A stretch of DNA of 64,000 nt, taken from contig JADMIG010000001.1 of the NCBI GenBank assembly GCA_015478725.1, positions 412,748-476,747 on the forward strand, written 5' to 3'. Made by a program: the position numbers and the translations under genes. The stretch is from Chloroflexota bacterium. GTDB taxonomy: Bacteria > Chloroflexota > Limnocylindria > Limnocylindrales > CSP1-4. This document shows positions 25,129 to 35,032 of this stretch, piece after piece. The notes under the pieces are model-generated. The model did no database searches. It was given only the letters and a program-made list of their open reading frames with translations, and was not told where the DNA came from. Position 1 is the stretch's first letter, and each line of letters starts with the position of its first letter.

Positions 25129-26279
25129 GTCGTCCCGCCCGGGGCGGCGACCCGTTGCCCGCGGACCGCCTCGAGGAGTCGATCGTCCTGTTCGCGCGAG
25201 CGGACGGTGATCCGGAGGTGATCGGCGAGTGGATGCCCCCGTCCGAACGTCCGCGGGACGAGGCCACGCCGAAGGAGCGCCTCGGCGACGGCCGCCGTCG
25301 CGGACGGAGAGGCGAATCGCACGAGCACGAAGTTCGTCACGCTCGGCAGGACGAGCCCGCCCGCGTCCGCCAGGCCAGCGCTCAGGCGTTCGCGTTCGGC
25401 GTGCATCGCGGCTACCCGCGGGCCGAGCCAGCCGTCCGCCTCGAGAGCGGCGGTCACGACGGTGACAGAGACGACCGAGACCGAACCGGGAGGCCGATAC
25501 GGTTCGATCTCGGCGAGCGTCTCGCGGACGCCGATGGCGAAGCCGACGCGCAGTCCCGCGAGGCCGTACGCCTTGCTCGCTGTGCGGACGACGATGAGTC
25601 GGGGGTAGTCGGCGCGGAGCCCGACGAGACTCGAACCGACGAACTCGGCGTACGCCTCATCGAGGACGACGATGGGGGCCGGGCGATCGGATCTCCGGGC
25701 GTCGTCGCGGAGGGTCGCCAGCAGACCGGCGATCCCCCCGTCGGGCTCGGGCAGGGCCGTCGGATTGTTCGGGCTGCAGAGCCAGACGAGGTCGGCCGCA
25801 CGCGCGGCGGACCGGACCGCGGGAAGGTCGAGGGCAAACCCGTCGTCCGGGCCGAGGCGGGGGACGCGCCGGACGGTCGCGCCACGCTGCTCGGTGAGGA
25901 CGCGGTACATCGCGTACGTCGGTGTCGGGATGACGGCGACCGAGCCGGGCCGGAGGCAGGCTTTGGCGACGAGGTCGAGGATCTCGTCCGCGCCCGCCCC
26001 CACGACGATCTCGTCGGGACGGACGCCGTACCGAAGGGCCGCCGCTTCGGCAAGGCGCCGATAGTCGGCCGGCGGGTACTCGGACAACCCGGGCTCGAAC
26101 CGGCCGGCGGCGATGACGGACGCCGCGAGCGACGGCGGCTCCGGGGCGGTGTTGAGATCGAAGCGCACGATCGCCGTGAGCGGCAGCCCGTACCGCGCGG
26201 CGACCTCCTCACTCGTCGCTTCCCACGAGTAACTGGGGGGTGCTGTCGGCATCGTCATCGTCACGGCGGTCGGGCTCAT
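25125..26279 (-). CDS. hisC: Histidinol-phosphate aminotransferase
   Basis: A 384-residue fold-type I PLP enzyme. Typical elements are VRFDLNTAPEPPSL, VVGAGADEILDLVAKA, VWLCSPNNPTALP, VVLDEAYAEFVG, and the PLP lysine in RTASKAYGLAGLRVGFAIG. The C-terminal Arg for substrate carboxylate is in HLRITVRSREQDDRLL. It begins with ATG 26279 overlapping the hisD stop (ATGA). Confidence 0.95.
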   Translation of the reverse strand: MSPTAVTMTMPTAPPSYSWEATSEEVAARYGLPLTAIVRFDLNTAPEPPSLAASVIAAGRFEPGLSEYPPADYRRLAEAAALRYGVRPDEIVVGAGADEILDLVAKACLRPGSVAVIPTPTYAMYRVLTEQRGATVRRVPRLGPDDGFALDLPAVRSAARAADLVWLCSPNNPTALPEPDGGIAGLLATLRDDARRSDRPAPIVVLDEAYAEFVGSSLVGLRADYPRLIVVRTASKAYGLAGLRVGFAIGVRETLAEIEPYRPPGSVSVVSVTVVTAALEADGWLGPRVAAMHAERERLSAGLADAGGLVLPSVTNFVLVRFASPSATAAVAEALLRRGLVPRTFGRGHPLADHLRITVRSREQDDRLLEAVRGQRVAAPGGTT

Positions 26280-27634
26280 CCGGCGGCTCCCGGGACTCCG
26301 ACGGCGTCGGCGAAGCGGATCTCCACCGCATCGCGATGGGCGACGAGGCCCTCGGCGGCCGCGATCGTCCCGACCGCTTCCCGGATCGCGGCGAGGCCCT
26401 GGCGATCGATGCGCTGGACCTGGATGAACTTGCCGAAGGCCTCGACAGCGAGGGCTCCGGAGCTCCGCGCGAGGCCGCCCGTGGGGAGGACGTGGTTTGC
26501 CCCCGACGCGTAGTCCCCGGCGCTCTCCGGCGCGTACCGTCCCACGAACACCGAGCCGGCGTTGCGGATCCGGGCGACCGCATCCTCGACGTCCTCGACG
26601 ACGACCGTCAGGTGTTCCGGCGCGTACGCGTCGACGAATGCGATGGCCGTATCGAGATCGGGCGCGAGGACGATGAGGCCGGCCGCGGCGAGGCTTCGCT
26701 CGAGAATCTCCCGTCGGCCCGCACTCACGAGCCGGCGACCGATCGCCTCCTCGACGGCGGCGGCGAACGCGGGGTCGGCCGTCACGAGGAGCGCCGGCGA
26801 GTCCGGTCCATGCTCCGCCTGGCTGAGAAGATCCGCCGCGACGTACTCCGGGTCGGCGGTGCCGTCGGCGAGGACGAGCACCTCCGACGGCCCGGCCGGA
26901 AGGTCGATCCCGACTTCCCCGAAGATCTCGAGCTTGGCCGCAGTGACCCACGCGTTGCCCGGCCCCACGATCCGGTCGACGGGCGCGAGACCTTCGTCCT
27001 TCAGGCCGCAGGCGAGGGCACCGATAGCCTGGGCGCCACCGGCGACGACGAAGGCGTCGACGTCGACAAGGCCGGCAGCGCCGAGGAGCGTCGCATCGAG
27101 CCGGCCGTCCCGATCGGCAGGCGAGGCGACGACGAATGCGCCCACCCCGGCGACCTTCGCCGGGATCGCACACATGAGGAGCGAGCTCGGGTAGGCCGCC
27201 GTTCCGCCGGGAACGTATGCGCCGGCCCGAGCGAGGGGGACCCAGCGACGTTCGATCTCGATGCCGGGCACGATCGTGGTCCGGACCGTGGCGGGTCGCT
27301 GGGTCGTCGCGAAGCGCATGAGGTTGGCGATCATCGTCTCGAGTCCCGCCCGGACGGGGCGGGGGAGGGCATCGCGCGCGGCGAGGAGCTCGTTCCGATC
27401 GAGCGTCAACCGGCCATCCGGCAGCCCACCTCCGTGGCGAGCGTTCGCCTCGCGGACGGCCACGTCGCCCCGGAGACGGACATCGTCGAGGATCGCCCGG
27501 GCGGCCGACCTGACGGCCCGATCGGGGACCGCGCCGCGGCGCACGAGGGCGTCCCGCCGCGCCACGACGGTCGGATCGGTCGCAGCCGCGGCCAGGTCGA
27601 GCCGCTCCAGGCGGATCGGCGACGACGCGGTCAC
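26276..27634 (-). CDS. hisD: Histidinol dehydrogenase
   Basis: A 452-residue zinc enzyme oxidising histidinol to histidine in two NAD-dependent steps. Conserved regions are ARAGAYVPGGTAAYPSSLLM, AGGAQAIGALACG, RIVGPGNAWVTAAK, DLPAGPSEVLVLAD, and HGPDSPALLVT. The metal-site regions are SAGDYASGANHVLPTGG and the C-terminal EGLVAHRDAVEIR. The GTG start at 27634 overlaps the hisG stop as GTGA; upstream in-frame residues have no family resemblance. Confidence 0.96.
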   Translation of the reverse strand: MTASSPIRLERLDLAAAATDPTVVARRDALVRRGAVPDRAVRSAARAILDDVRLRGDVAVREANARHGGGLPDGRLTLDRNELLAARDALPRPVRAGLETMIANLMRFATTQRPATVRTTIVPGIEIERRWVPLARAGAYVPGGTAAYPSSLLMCAIPAKVAGVGAFVVASPADRDGRLDATLLGAAGLVDVDAFVVAGGAQAIGALACGLKDEGLAPVDRIVGPGNAWVTAAKLEIFGEVGIDLPAGPSEVLVLADGTADPEYVAADLLSQAEHGPDSPALLVTADPAFAAAVEEAIGRRLVSAGRREILERSLAAAGLIVLAPDLDTAIAFVDAYAPEHLTVVVEDVEDAVARIRNAGSVFVGRYAPESAGDYASGANHVLPTGGLARSSGALAVEAFGKFIQVQRIDRQGLAAIREAVGTIAAAEGLVAHRDAVEIRFADAVGVPGAAG

Positions 27635-28491
27635 GGGACGATCTTCTCGATGGGCAGGACGAGGATCCCGGAGGCGCCCGCCATCTTGAGACGGGGCAGC
27701 AGGCCCCACACGGCATCCGCGTCGACGACTGCGTGGATCGCGATCATGCCGGCATGGGCGAGCGGGATCACGGAGGGGCTCTCGAGGCCGGGCAGGATCG
27801 CCTCGAGCTCGGGAAGGTGGCTCGCCGGCGCGTTCATCATGAGGTACTTCTTGTCGCGCGCGGCGATGACCGCGGCCAGCATGGTATCGATGGCCCCGAG
27901 CTCTGCGGGCCGTGCCTCCAGGGCGGCGGGATCGGCCACGAGCAGCGCCTCGGAGGCGAGGACGTCGCCGATCGGGCGGAGGCCGTTCATCGCGAGCGTC
28001 GAGCCCGTGGACACCAGGTCGACGATCGCCTCGGCGAGCCCGAGACGGGGCGCGACCTCGACGGCGCCGGAGATCGGGATGATGTCGACGGCGATGCGGC
28101 GCGCGGCGAAGTAGCGTCGGGTCGTCTCCGGGTGGGCGGTCGCGACCCGCAGCCCGGCGAGATCCTCCACCGTCCGCTGCGGCGCGTCCGAGGGAACGGC
28201 TGCGGCGAGGCGGCAGCGGCCATATCCCAGCGCGCGAAGGACCGGCAACTCCGCCCCGGCCTCCGCGAGCAGGTCCTGGCCGGTGATCCCGAGGTCGGCC
28301 ACACCGTCGCCGACGAACTCGATGATGTCGTTCGTCCGGACGAAGAGGACGTCGAGGGGAAGGTTCTGGACCCGTGCCACGAGGCTCCGGTCGTGCTCCT
28401 CGAACACGAGCCCGGCGTCGTGGAGGAGGGCCAGGGTCGGCTCGACCAGGCGACCCTTGTTCGGGATCGCCAGCCGCAGACGCTCCCTCAT
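27631..28491 (-). CDS. hisG: ATP phosphoribosyltransferase, long form
   Basis: A 286-residue first enzyme of histidine synthesis. The catalytic bilobed domain starts LRLAIPNKGRLVEPTLALL and includes DIIEFVGDGVADLGITGQDLL, AVEVAPRLGLAEAIVDLVSTGSTL split across the PRPP-binding loop, and YLMMNAP. The C-terminal ~75 residues are the histidine-sensing domain of HisG-L, so it should not need HisZ. The ATG overlaps the yerC stop (ATGA). Confidence 0.96.
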   Translation of the reverse strand: MRERLRLAIPNKGRLVEPTLALLHDAGLVFEEHDRSLVARVQNLPLDVLFVRTNDIIEFVGDGVADLGITGQDLLAEAGAELPVLRALGYGRCRLAAAVPSDAPQRTVEDLAGLRVATAHPETTRRYFAARRIAVDIIPISGAVEVAPRLGLAEAIVDLVSTGSTLAMNGLRPIGDVLASEALLVADPAALEARPAELGAIDTMLAAVIAARDKKYLMMNAPASHLPELEAILPGLESPSVIPLAHAGMIAIHAVVDADAVWGLLPRLKMAGASGILVLPIEKIVP

Positions 28492-28847
28492 CGCTCGGCG
28501 GCCGGGGGGTACGGACGCGAGCTGTCGCGAGCGGTCGCAGCGAGTCGCTCGAGCGCCGCCCGGTAGCCATCCTCGCCGTGGTGGAGCCACGAGGCGATCC
28601 GGGTGATCGTCGCGGTGCTCGCTCCGGTGAGCCGGGAGATCTCGGCGTAATGAAGGCGCGCGTCCAGGAGCCGCACGACGGCCCACCGCTGCGCCATGTC
28701 GTGGAGCTCGCCGACCGTGCAGAGGTCGCGAAAGAATCGGGCGGCCCCCTCGACATCGTCGAGACCGAGGATCGCTTCGTAGAGCGCCGTCAGATCGTCC
28801 CCGTCCGCTGTCGAAGCGCGGCGGGTGAGCTCGTCGCCGGTGGTCAT
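28488..28847 (-). CDS. TrpR-like transcriptional regulator, YerC/HisR type
   Basis: A 119-residue all-helical repressor of the TrpR superfamily (YerC/YecD branch). It starts MTTGDELTRRAS. The body has LTALYEAILGLDDVEGAARFF, GELHDMAQRWAVVRLLD, and the HTH IAEISRL-like ARLHYAEISRLTGASTATI, then RIASWLHHGEDGYRAAL. In Gram-positive bacteria this branch has been associated with histidine-gene control. Its position as first gene of the his operon, overlapping hisG, makes that role likely here. ATG 28847 is preferred over starts up to 28925 because those would fall inside the repeat-rich operator. Confidence 0.88.
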   Translation of the reverse strand: MTTGDELTRRASTADGDDLTALYEAILGLDDVEGAARFFRDLCTVGELHDMAQRWAVVRLLDARLHYAEISRLTGASTATITRIASWLHHGEDGYRAALERLAATARDSSRPYPPAAER

Positions 28848-28873
28848 CGGTGCTCCTGGATCTGGACCGAACC

Positions 28874-28923
28874 GCATGCTGACATGCCAGCATGCTACTG
28901 TGCTAACGTAGTAGCACGCTAAC
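28874..28923. promoter_or_regulatory. Candidate operator between yerC-his operon and hisA, 8-bp-phased half-sites
   Basis: Two inverted repeats are visible: GCATGCTG/CAGCATGC (28874-28881 and 28888-28895) and GTGCTA/TAGCAC (28900-28905 and 28912-28917). Related octamers ATGCTGAC, ATGCTACT, GTGCTAAC and ACGCTAAC begin at 28876, 28892, 28900 and 28916, all multiples of 8 bp apart. The array lies between the divergent regulator operon and hisA, and is much richer in A/T than its surroundings. Binding by the TrpR-like regulator is inferred. Confidence 0.65.
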
Positions 28924-28947
28924 ACGTCAAGGGGTGCCGCGTCAACG

Positions 28948-29685
28948 ATGCCATTCGAGCTCTATGCGGCGATCGATCTCGGCGGTGGGGCGGTGGTTCG
29001 GCTTCGCCAAGGAGACTTCGATCGGGCGACTGTGTATCCCGGTGACCCCGCGACGATCGGCCGGGCGTTCGTGGCCGAGGGAGCGCGGTGGATCCACGTC
29101 GTGGACCTCGACGGGGCGCGGTCGGGGGAGCCGATGCAGGTCGCCGCGATCCGCTCTGTCATCGATGCTGTCGCCGGACGGGCGCGGATCCAGGTCGCCG
29201 GCGGACTGCGGACGGAGGCGGCCGTGGGCTCGGCCCTGGACTCCGGCGCGAGCCGCGTGGTCGTGGGTACCGCAGCCCTCCGGGATCCGTCGTTCGGCAC
29301 ACGGATCGTCGAGGCGCATGGACCGGACGCCATCGCGGTCGCACTCGATGTTCGCGACGGCGTCGCGATCGGCGAGGCATGGCGCTCGGGAGCGGACGGC
29401 GCCGCCGTCGACGACGCTCTCCGACGGTTGGCCGGTGCCGGCGTGGAGACGTTCGTCGTCACCGCCATCGAGCGAGACGGTCTGCTCGAGGGACCGGATC
29501 TCGGGCTTCTCGCCCGCCTCGTGCTGCTCGACCGGGGAGCGATTGTCGCCTCGGGAGGGATCGCGTCGCTCGACGACCTCCGGGCGGTCCGGGCCATCGG
29601 CTGTCGCGGCGCGATCGTCGGACGCGCAGTCTACGAAGGCAGGATCCGCCTCGACGAGGCGATCACCGCGATCCAAGCGTTCTGA
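28948..29685 (+). CDS. hisA: Phosphoribosylformimino-AICAR ribotide isomerase
   Basis: A 245-residue TIM-barrel isomerase for histidine step 4. It has FELYAAIDLGGGAVVRLRQG with the catalytic Asp, HVVDLDGARSG, IQVAGGLRTEAAV, ALDVRDGVA in place of the usual second catalytic Asp strand, TAIERDGLLEGPDL and VASGGIASLDDL. It is separated from the other his genes and transcribed divergently from them across the shared operator region. Elsewhere hisA usually lies between hisH and hisF. Confidence 0.94.
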   Translation: MPFELYAAIDLGGGAVVRLRQGDFDRATVYPGDPATIGRAFVAEGARWIHVVDLDGARSGEPMQVAAIRSVIDAVAGRARIQVAGGLRTEAAVGSALDSGASRVVVGTAALRDPSFGTRIVEAHGPDAIAVALDVRDGVAIGEAWRSGADGAAVDDALRRLAGAGVETFVVTAIERDGLLEGPDLGLLARLVLLDRGAIVASGGIASLDDLRAVRAIGCRGAIVGRAVYEGRIRLDEAITAIQAF

Positions 29686-29691
29686 GGACGC

Positions 29692-31782
29692 TCAGTGCCC
29701 GCCGGCAGCCTCGACGTGCCGGCGGTGCGCCTCGACGATCTTGTCGGCGACGGTCGCCGGGACCTCCTCGTAGTGGTCCAGGGTGGCCCTGAAGCTGCCC
29801 CGACCGTGGGTCAGCGATCGGAGCTCCGTCGCGTAGCTGAAGAGCTCCGCCTGCGGGACGTGGGCGGCCACGACCTGCAGCCCGTCTCCTCCGGCGTCCA
29901 TGCCGAGGACGCGTCCGCGCCGCGTGTTGAGATCGCGGTTCACGTCACCCATGTACCGCTCCGGGACCCGGACCTCGACGGACATGATCGGCTCGAGGAG
30001 GGCCGGCCGACAGTCGAGGACGCCCTTCCTGAGCGCCATCGACGCCGCGATCTTGAATGAGAGCTCGTTGCTGTCGACCGTGTGGAACGAGCCGTCGTAG
30101 AGGGTGGCCCTGAAATCGGATAGCGGATAGCCGGCGATGACGCCTTCGGCCGCGGCTTCCCGGACACCCTTCTCGACCCCCGGGAAGAAGCCCTTCGGCA
30201 CGGACCCGCCGACGACCTTCTCGGCGAACTCGACGCCGCCGCCCGGGTTCGGTTCGATCTCGAGCCAGACGTGCCCGAACATCCCGTGGCCGCCGGTCTG
30301 CTTCTTGTACTTGCCCTCGACCTGGGTCCGTCCCCGGATCGTCTCCCGATACGGGACCCGCGGGGTGCGCGTGACGATCGTCGCCCCGAACTTCCGCTTG
30401 AGCCGTTCCGCGATCACCGCGATATGGGCCTCGCCGGTCGCGACGAGGAGCTGCTCGCCCGTCGCGCTCCGCTCGAGGCGGACGCACGGCTCCTCCTCGA
30501 GCATCCGGTTCAGGGCGGCACCCATCTTGTCGAGGTCGGCCTTGGTCTGCGGTTCGATCGCCACCGGGAGGGTCGGCTCGGGAAAAACGAGCGGGTCGAG
30601 GAGCAACGGATGCTCGCGGCTCGAGAGGGTATCGCCGGTCGCGGTGACGGACAGTTTCGCGACGGCGCCGATCTCGCCGGCCTTGAGCTCGCCCACGGGC
30701 TCCTGGTCCTTGCCGTGGATGAGCAGGAGCTGGCCGATTCGCTCGTCCTCGCCGCGCCCGGCGTTCCACGCGTGGCCCTGCGAGTGGATCGTCCCCGACA
30801 GCACCCGGAGGTAGGTGAGGCGCCCGACAAAGGGGTCGGCGGCCGTCTTGAAGACGCGGGCGAGCAATGGTCCCGCCGGATCGGGGGGAACGCTCACGGC
30901 ATCCCCGGACTTCGGTTCGCGAGCGGTCGCCGGACCCTCGTCGGTCGGCGAGGGCAGGTAGCGGACGAACGCATCGAGGAGACCGCGGAGCCCGATCCCC
31001 CTGACAGCGCTCCCGACAAGGACAGGGGCGAGGATGGACTCCTTCACGCCCTTCCGCAGGCACGCCTCGAGCTCCGGGTCGCTGACTTCCTCACCCTCGA
31101 GGTACTTCGCCAGGACGTCATCGTCCGCCTCGGCGGCCGCCTCGAGGAGCTGATCGCGCCGCCTCGCGACCTCCGCGGCGAGCCCCTCGGGGACGGGGAT
31201 CTCGACCTCCTGGCTGCCATCCCAGTGCCACGCCCGCCGGTGGACCAGGTCGACGTAGCCGGCGAAGCCATCTCCGCTGCCGATCGCCAGCTGGAGCGGG
31301 GCGACCTTCGTCCCGAATGTCGTCCGCAGGGCGTCGAGCGCCGCGCTGGGATCCGCGTTCTCGCGATCGCACTTGTTGATGAAGAAGCAGGCGGCACGAC
31401 CTGTCGATCGGCCGAGCGCGACCGCACTCTCGAGGCCGGAGTCGACGCCGCCGGAGGCGTCCATGACGAAAAGCGCCCCGTCGACGCCGGCGAACCCCTC
31501 GATCACCTCGGCGACGAGATCCGGATAGCCGGGCGTGTCGATGAGGGTCACCCGGGTCCCATCGTCGTCGAGGGTGGCGACGGCCAGGGACAGCGATTCG
31601 TGGCGCTTCTGCTCCTCCGGCTCGTGGTCGAGCGTGCTCGTCCCGTCGTCGACCCGACCGAGCCGCTGCGTCGCTCCGGTGCGGAAGAGGAGCTGTTCCG
31701 CGAGCGTCGTCTTGCCGGAGCCGGCGTGTCCGGCGAGGACGACGCTCCGAAGGTGGGGGAGGTCAACGCTCTTCGTCGTCAT
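29692..31782 (-). CDS. Elongation factor G-like translational GTPase
   Basis: A 696-residue five-domain GTPase. G1 is [17 protein letters not shown]3 is [10 protein letters not shown] and G4 is FINKCDREN. Domain II follows residue ~300. Domain IV carries [20 protein letters not shown], and domain V starts near [18 protein letters not shown]. The sequence is the EF-G-like (EF-G2) type rather than canonical EF-G: the Switch I region ([24 protein letters not shown]) matches that branch. Its cellular role is not settled in the family. It ends 7 bp after the convergent hisA stop and is divergent from yebC. Confidence 0.9.
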   Translation of the reverse strand: MTTKSVDLPHLRSVVLAGHAGSGKTTLAEQLLFRTGATQRLGRVDDGTSTLDHEPEEQKRHESLSLAVATLDDDGTRVTLIDTPGYPDLVAEVIEGFAGVDGALFVMDASGGVDSGLESAVALGRSTGRAACFFINKCDRENADPSAALDALRTTFGTKVAPLQLAIGSGDGFAGYVDLVHRRAWHWDGSQEVEIPVPEGLAAEVARRRDQLLEAAAEADDDVLAKYLEGEEVSDPELEACLRKGVKESILAPVLVGSAVRGIGLRGLLDAFVRYLPSPTDEGPATAREPKSGDAVSVPPDPAGPLLARVFKTAADPFVGRLTYLRVLSGTIHSQGHAWNAGRGEDERIGQLLLIHGKDQEPVGELKAGEIGAVAKLSVTATGDTLSSREHPLLLDPLVFPEPTLPVAIEPQTKADLDKMGAALNRMLEEEPCVRLERSATGEQLLVATGEAHIAVIAERLKRKFGATIVTRTPRVPYRETIRGRTQVEGKYKKQTGGHGMFGHVWLEIEPNPGGGVEFAEKVVGGSVPKGFFPGVEKGVREAAAEGVIAGYPLSDFRATLYDGSFHTVDSNELSFKIAASMALRKGVLDCRPALLEPIMSVEVRVPERYMGDVNRDLNTRRGRVLGMDAGGDGLQVVAAHVPQAELFSYATELRSLTHGRGSFRATLDHYEEVPATVADKIVEAHRRHVEAAGGH

Positions 31783-31875
31783 CGACTCGTCTGTCCTCTC
31801 GTGGTGGGCGGTGGAGGGGGACGGTGCGGGGACGCGTGCAGGGGCGGGCGAGGCCGTCCGAGCATCATAGTCGCG

Positions 31876-31881
31876 TATACT
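31876..31881 (+). promoter_or_regulatory. -10 hexamer TATACT of yebC (leaderless candidate)
   Basis: TATACT, extended as CGTATACT, lies 8 nt before the yebC ATG at 31890. Initiation 7-8 nt downstream of the hexamer would place +1 at or next to the start codon. The -35 region is not recognisable. Confidence 0.55.
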
Positions 31882-31889
31882 CCCGGGCG

Positions 31890-32642
31890 ATGTCCGGTCA
31901 CTCCAAGTGGTCTCAGATCAAGCGCCAGAAGGGCGTCAATGACGTCAAGCGCGGCGCGGTCTTCACCAAGGTCGCCCGGGAGATCGCGATCGCGGCCCGG
32001 GCCGGTGGCGGCGATCCAGACGGCAATTTTCGGCTTCGCCTCGCGATCGAGAAGGCACGCTCCGTCAACATGCCGGCGGACAACATCAAGCGGGCGATCG
32101 AGCGCGCGGCGGGGGCCGGGGAGAGTGACCAGTTCGAGGAGATCGTCTACGAGGGCTACGGCCCCGGCGGCGTGGCGATCCTCGTCGAAGCAGCGACGGA
32201 CAACCGGAACCGGACGGCGGCCGAAGTCCGCTCCCGGTTCGCCAAGTCGGGCGGCCAGCTCGCCGCGTCGGGCGCCGTCGCCTGGCAGTTCGAGGCACGC
32301 GGGCTCATCACCGTCGCCCGCTCCTCGGGGATCGACGCGGACGCGGTCGTCCTCGCCGCGATCGACGCCGGGGCGGCGGACGTCGACACGGAGGCGGACC
32401 CGCTCGAGATCTACACGGACCCGGGCGACCTCGAGGCTGTCCGGCGCGCCCTCGACGGGGCAGGGATCCCGGTGGACCAGGCCGAGTCGGCCATGATCGC
32501 CCGGCAGACCGTCGAGCTCGACGCCTCGAAGGCGCGCCAGGCCCTCCGGCTCGTCGAGGAGCTCGAGGATCTCGAGGACGTCCAGCGGGTGACCGCGAAC
32601 TTCGACATTCCGGAGGAAGTCTTCGCCGAGGTCGCCGGGTGA
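31890..32642 (+). CDS. yebC: YebC/PmpR family protein
   Basis: A 250-residue protein of the YebC family, known as DNA-binding regulators in some bacteria and more recently as factors helping ribosomes through proline stretches. It starts [18 protein letters not shown], the family signature, followed by [21 protein letters not shown] and [23 protein letters not shown] split over domain 2. Length is typical. The neighbour order yebC-ruvC-ruvA-ruvB is widely conserved. It has a close -10 and no clear Shine-Dalgarno. Confidence 0.95.
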   Translation: MSGHSKWSQIKRQKGVNDVKRGAVFTKVAREIAIAARAGGGDPDGNFRLRLAIEKARSVNMPADNIKRAIERAAGAGESDQFEEIVYEGYGPGGVAILVEAATDNRNRTAAEVRSRFAKSGGQLAASGAVAWQFEARGLITVARSSGIDADAVVLAAIDAGAADVDTEADPLEIYTDPGDLEAVRRALDGAGIPVDQAESAMIARQTVELDASKARQALRLVEELEDLEDVQRVTANFDIPEEVFAEVAG

Positions 32643-32667
32643 CGGTCGCCGCCGTGGGGTCGCCGCG

Positions 32668-33288
32668 ATGATCGTCCTCGGCATCGACCCTGGCACCGCC
32701 GCCCTCGGCTACGGCGTCGTGGAGCGGACGGGCGGTCGCCTTCGCGCGGTCGACGACGGCTGCATCTCGACGAGCCCGTCCGACCCGCTGCCGGAACGCC
32801 TCCTCCAGATCCATACGGCCGTCCGCGATCTCATCGCGACCCACCGACCGGCGCTCCTTGCCGTCGAGCGGCTCTTCTTCAGCCGGAACGCACAGACGGC
32901 CTTCGCCGTGGGCCAGGCACGCGGTGTGGTCCTGCTCGCAGCGGCGGAGGCGGATGTGGCGGTCCGCGAGGCCACGCCGAGCGAGGTGAAGTCGGCCGTG
33001 GCCGGCCACGGCGGTGCCGACAAGGAGCAGGTCGCGCGGATGGTCGCGATCATCCTCGGGCTCGACGCACCGCCGCGACCCGACGACGCGGCGGACGCGC
33101 TCGCCATCGCGATCTGGGCGGCGAACCGGGAGCGCGCCGGTGAGATGCTCCAGTCGGCGGTCCTCGACCGGGCCGCGGTCGCGCCGCTCGCCGGTGGGAG
33201 CACCCCGTACGAGCGTGCCGTCCGAGAGGCGCTCGGTGCCGAACGGATCGCCGCCGCGTCCAGATCAGGACGGAACGGCGGACGGTGA
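32668..33288 (+). CDS. ruvC: Crossover junction endodeoxyribonuclease RuvC
   Basis: A 206-residue Holliday-junction resolvase with an RNase H fold. The four acidic residues are visible in [16 protein letters not shown] (Asp7), [15 protein letters not shown] (Glu), and the C-terminal [13 protein letters not shown] (two Asp). About 35 extra residues follow the conserved core. The stop overlaps ruvA as GTGA, giving a compact ruvCAB unit. Confidence 0.97.
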   Translation: MIVLGIDPGTAALGYGVVERTGGRLRAVDDGCISTSPSDPLPERLLQIHTAVRDLIATHRPALLAVERLFFSRNAQTAFAVGQARGVVLLAAAEADVAVREATPSEVKSAVAGHGGADKEQVARMVAIILGLDAPPRPDDAADALAIAIWAANRERAGEMLQSAVLDRAAVAPLAGGSTPYERAVREALGAERIAAASRSGRNGGR

Positions 33289-33869
33289 TCGCCTCCGTCG
33301 AGGGGATCGTCGGGACGGTCGGCCTCGATTCCGTCGTCATCGACGTCGGGGGCGTCGGCTACCGGGTGTACGCGGCTCCGGCTGTTCTCGTCGCCGCACG
33401 CCCGGGTGCGCGGCTCCGACTCCACACGCATCACCTCGTCGCGGAGGACCGCCAGGCGCTGTTCGGATTCGCGACCTCCGAGGAGCTCGGCTTCTTCCAC
33501 CTCCTCCTCACCGTCACCGGCGTGGGTCCGAAAGTCGCCCTCGCGATCGTCGGCAGTCGGCCGGTCGCGGACCTCCAGCTCGCCATCCTCCAGCAGGATC
33601 AGGCCGCCCTCACCGCCATACCCGGGATCGGCAGGAAGCTCGCCGAACGGGTCGTCTTCGAACTCAAGGAGAAGGTCGCCGCTGCGGGGACCGCCGCAGG
33701 CGGCGGTACGGGCGGCGGCGAGACGGAGGTGGTCGCGGCGCTCCAGGCGCTCGGCTATTCCGCGATCGAGGCCCGCGAGGCTTCCCGCGCCGCCGGCGCG
33801 GATCTCACGAACGGCGACAGTCTCGAGGATCGCGTGAAGGCCGCCCTGCGGACCCTGCTCCGCGACTGA
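33285..33869 (+). CDS. ruvA: Holliday junction branch migration protein RuvA
   Basis: A 194-residue junction-binding subunit. It has an OB-fold domain I ([20 protein letters not shown]), tandem helix-hairpin-helix motifs ([18 protein letters not shown] and [19 protein letters not shown]), a Gly/Ala-rich flexible linker (GTAAGGGTGGG), and domain III ([19 protein letters not shown]) that contacts RuvB. The GTG start overlaps the ruvC stop. Confidence 0.96.
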   Translation: MIASVEGIVGTVGLDSVVIDVGGVGYRVYAAPAVLVAARPGARLRLHTHHLVAEDRQALFGFATSEELGFFHLLLTVTGVGPKVALAIVGSRPVADLQLAILQQDQAALTAIPGIGRKLAERVVFELKEKVAAAGTAAGGGTGGGETEVVAALQALGYSAIEAREASRAAGADLTNGDSLEDRVKAALRTLLRD

Positions 33870-33918
33870 GGCCGGCCGCCGGGCTTAGAACGGACGTGCT
33901 AAATGACGCGGGCCGTGA

Positions 33919-33924
33919 TATCCT
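33919..33924 (+). promoter_or_regulatory. -10 hexamer TATCCT of ruvB (leaderless candidate)
   Basis: GATATCCT lies in the 62-bp ruvA-ruvB gap, with the hexamer ending 7 nt before ATG 33932. This spacing fits a transcript starting at or beside the ATG. ruvB would then have its own promoter in addition to read-through from ruvCA. Confidence 0.5.
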
Positions 33925-33931
33925 CGCCGGG

Positions 33932-35032
33932 ATGACGGACGACGCGTCGCAGGTCCTCGCCGCACAGCTCCTCGACGAGGCGGATCTCGCCGTCGAGGGC
34001 TCACTCCGGCCCCACACGCTCGGCGAGTACATCGGCCAACGCGAGGTGAAAGGCAACCTCTCGATCCTCCTCACTGCGGCACGCGGCAGGGGAGAGGCGG
34101 CGGACCATGTGCTCCTCTACGGACCGCCGGGCCTCGGCAAGACGACCCTCGCGACGATCGTCGCCCGAGAGCTCGGGGTGAACATCCGCTACACCAGTGG
34201 GCCGGCGATCGAGCGTGCCGGAGATCTGGCGGCGATCCTCACCGCGCTCGACGAGCGCGACGTCCTCTTCATCGACGAGATCCATCGGCTCAATCGGGCC
34301 GTCGAGGAGATCCTCTATCCGGCGATGGAGGACTACGCCCTGGACGTCATGATCGGCAAGGGGCCCTCCGCCCGATCGCTGCGGCTCAGCCTCAAGCCGT
34401 TCACCGTCGTCGGCGCGACGACGCGGGCCGGCCGTATCAGCGCTCCGCTCCGCGACCGCTTCGGGGCCACGTACCGGCTCGACTTCTACGACGAGACGGA
34501 CCTGACCGCGATCGTCGTGCGGTCGGCCGGGATCCTCGGCGTGGAGATCGCTCCGGACGCCTCGGCCGCCATCGCACGACGCGGGCGCGGGACGCCGCGG
34601 ATCGTCAATCGGCTCCTCAAGCGTGTCCGCGATCACGCCCAGGTCCACGGCACCGGCGCCGTCACGAGGGCTTCGGCGGAGGAGGCCATGCGCCGGATGG
34701 AGATCGACGAGGAGGGCCTCGATTCCACCGACCGCAAGCTCCTCTCCGCGATCATCCAGAAGTTCGGATCCGGACCGGTCGGCGTGCAGGCCCTGGCGGC
34801 GGTCCTGTCCGAGGAGGTCGAGACGATCGAGGACGTCTACGAGCCGTTCCTCCTCCGGCTCGCCTTCATCGATCGCACTCCCCAGGGCAGGATCGCGACG
34901 GAGGCGGCGCGCCAGCATCTCGCGTCGCTCGGCTACGAGATCCCGCCACCCCGGCGACCCGAGCCGGGGATCTCGTCGCTGTGGGATGGGTCGGTCGTAG
35001 ATGAAGCCGTGGTACGGGACGGGGACGCGTGA
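33932..35032 (+). CDS. ruvB: Holliday junction branch migration ATPase RuvB
   Basis: A 366-residue AAA+ motor. Walker A is [19 protein letters not shown], Walker B is [10 protein letters not shown], sensor 1 lies in [18 protein letters not shown], and the Arg-finger region follows. The winged-helix domain has [26 protein letters not shown] split over its core. It starts [19 protein letters not shown]. The stop overlaps the GTG of tgt (GTGA). Confidence 0.97.
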   Translation: MTDDASQVLAAQLLDEADLAVEGSLRPHTLGEYIGQREVKGNLSILLTAARGRGEAADHVLLYGPPGLGKTTLATIVARELGVNIRYTSGPAIERAGDLAAILTALDERDVLFIDEIHRLNRAVEEILYPAMEDYALDVMIGKGPSARSLRLSLKPFTVVGATTRAGRISAPLRDRFGATYRLDFYDETDLTAIVVRSAGILGVEIAPDASAAIARRGRGTPRIVNRLLKRVRDHAQVHGTGAVTRASAEEAMRRMEIDEEGLDSTDRKLLSAIIQKFGSGPVGVQALAAVLSEEVETIEDVYEPFLLRLAFIDRTPQGRIATEAARQHLASLGYEIPPPRRPEPGISSLWDGSVVDEAVVRDGDA

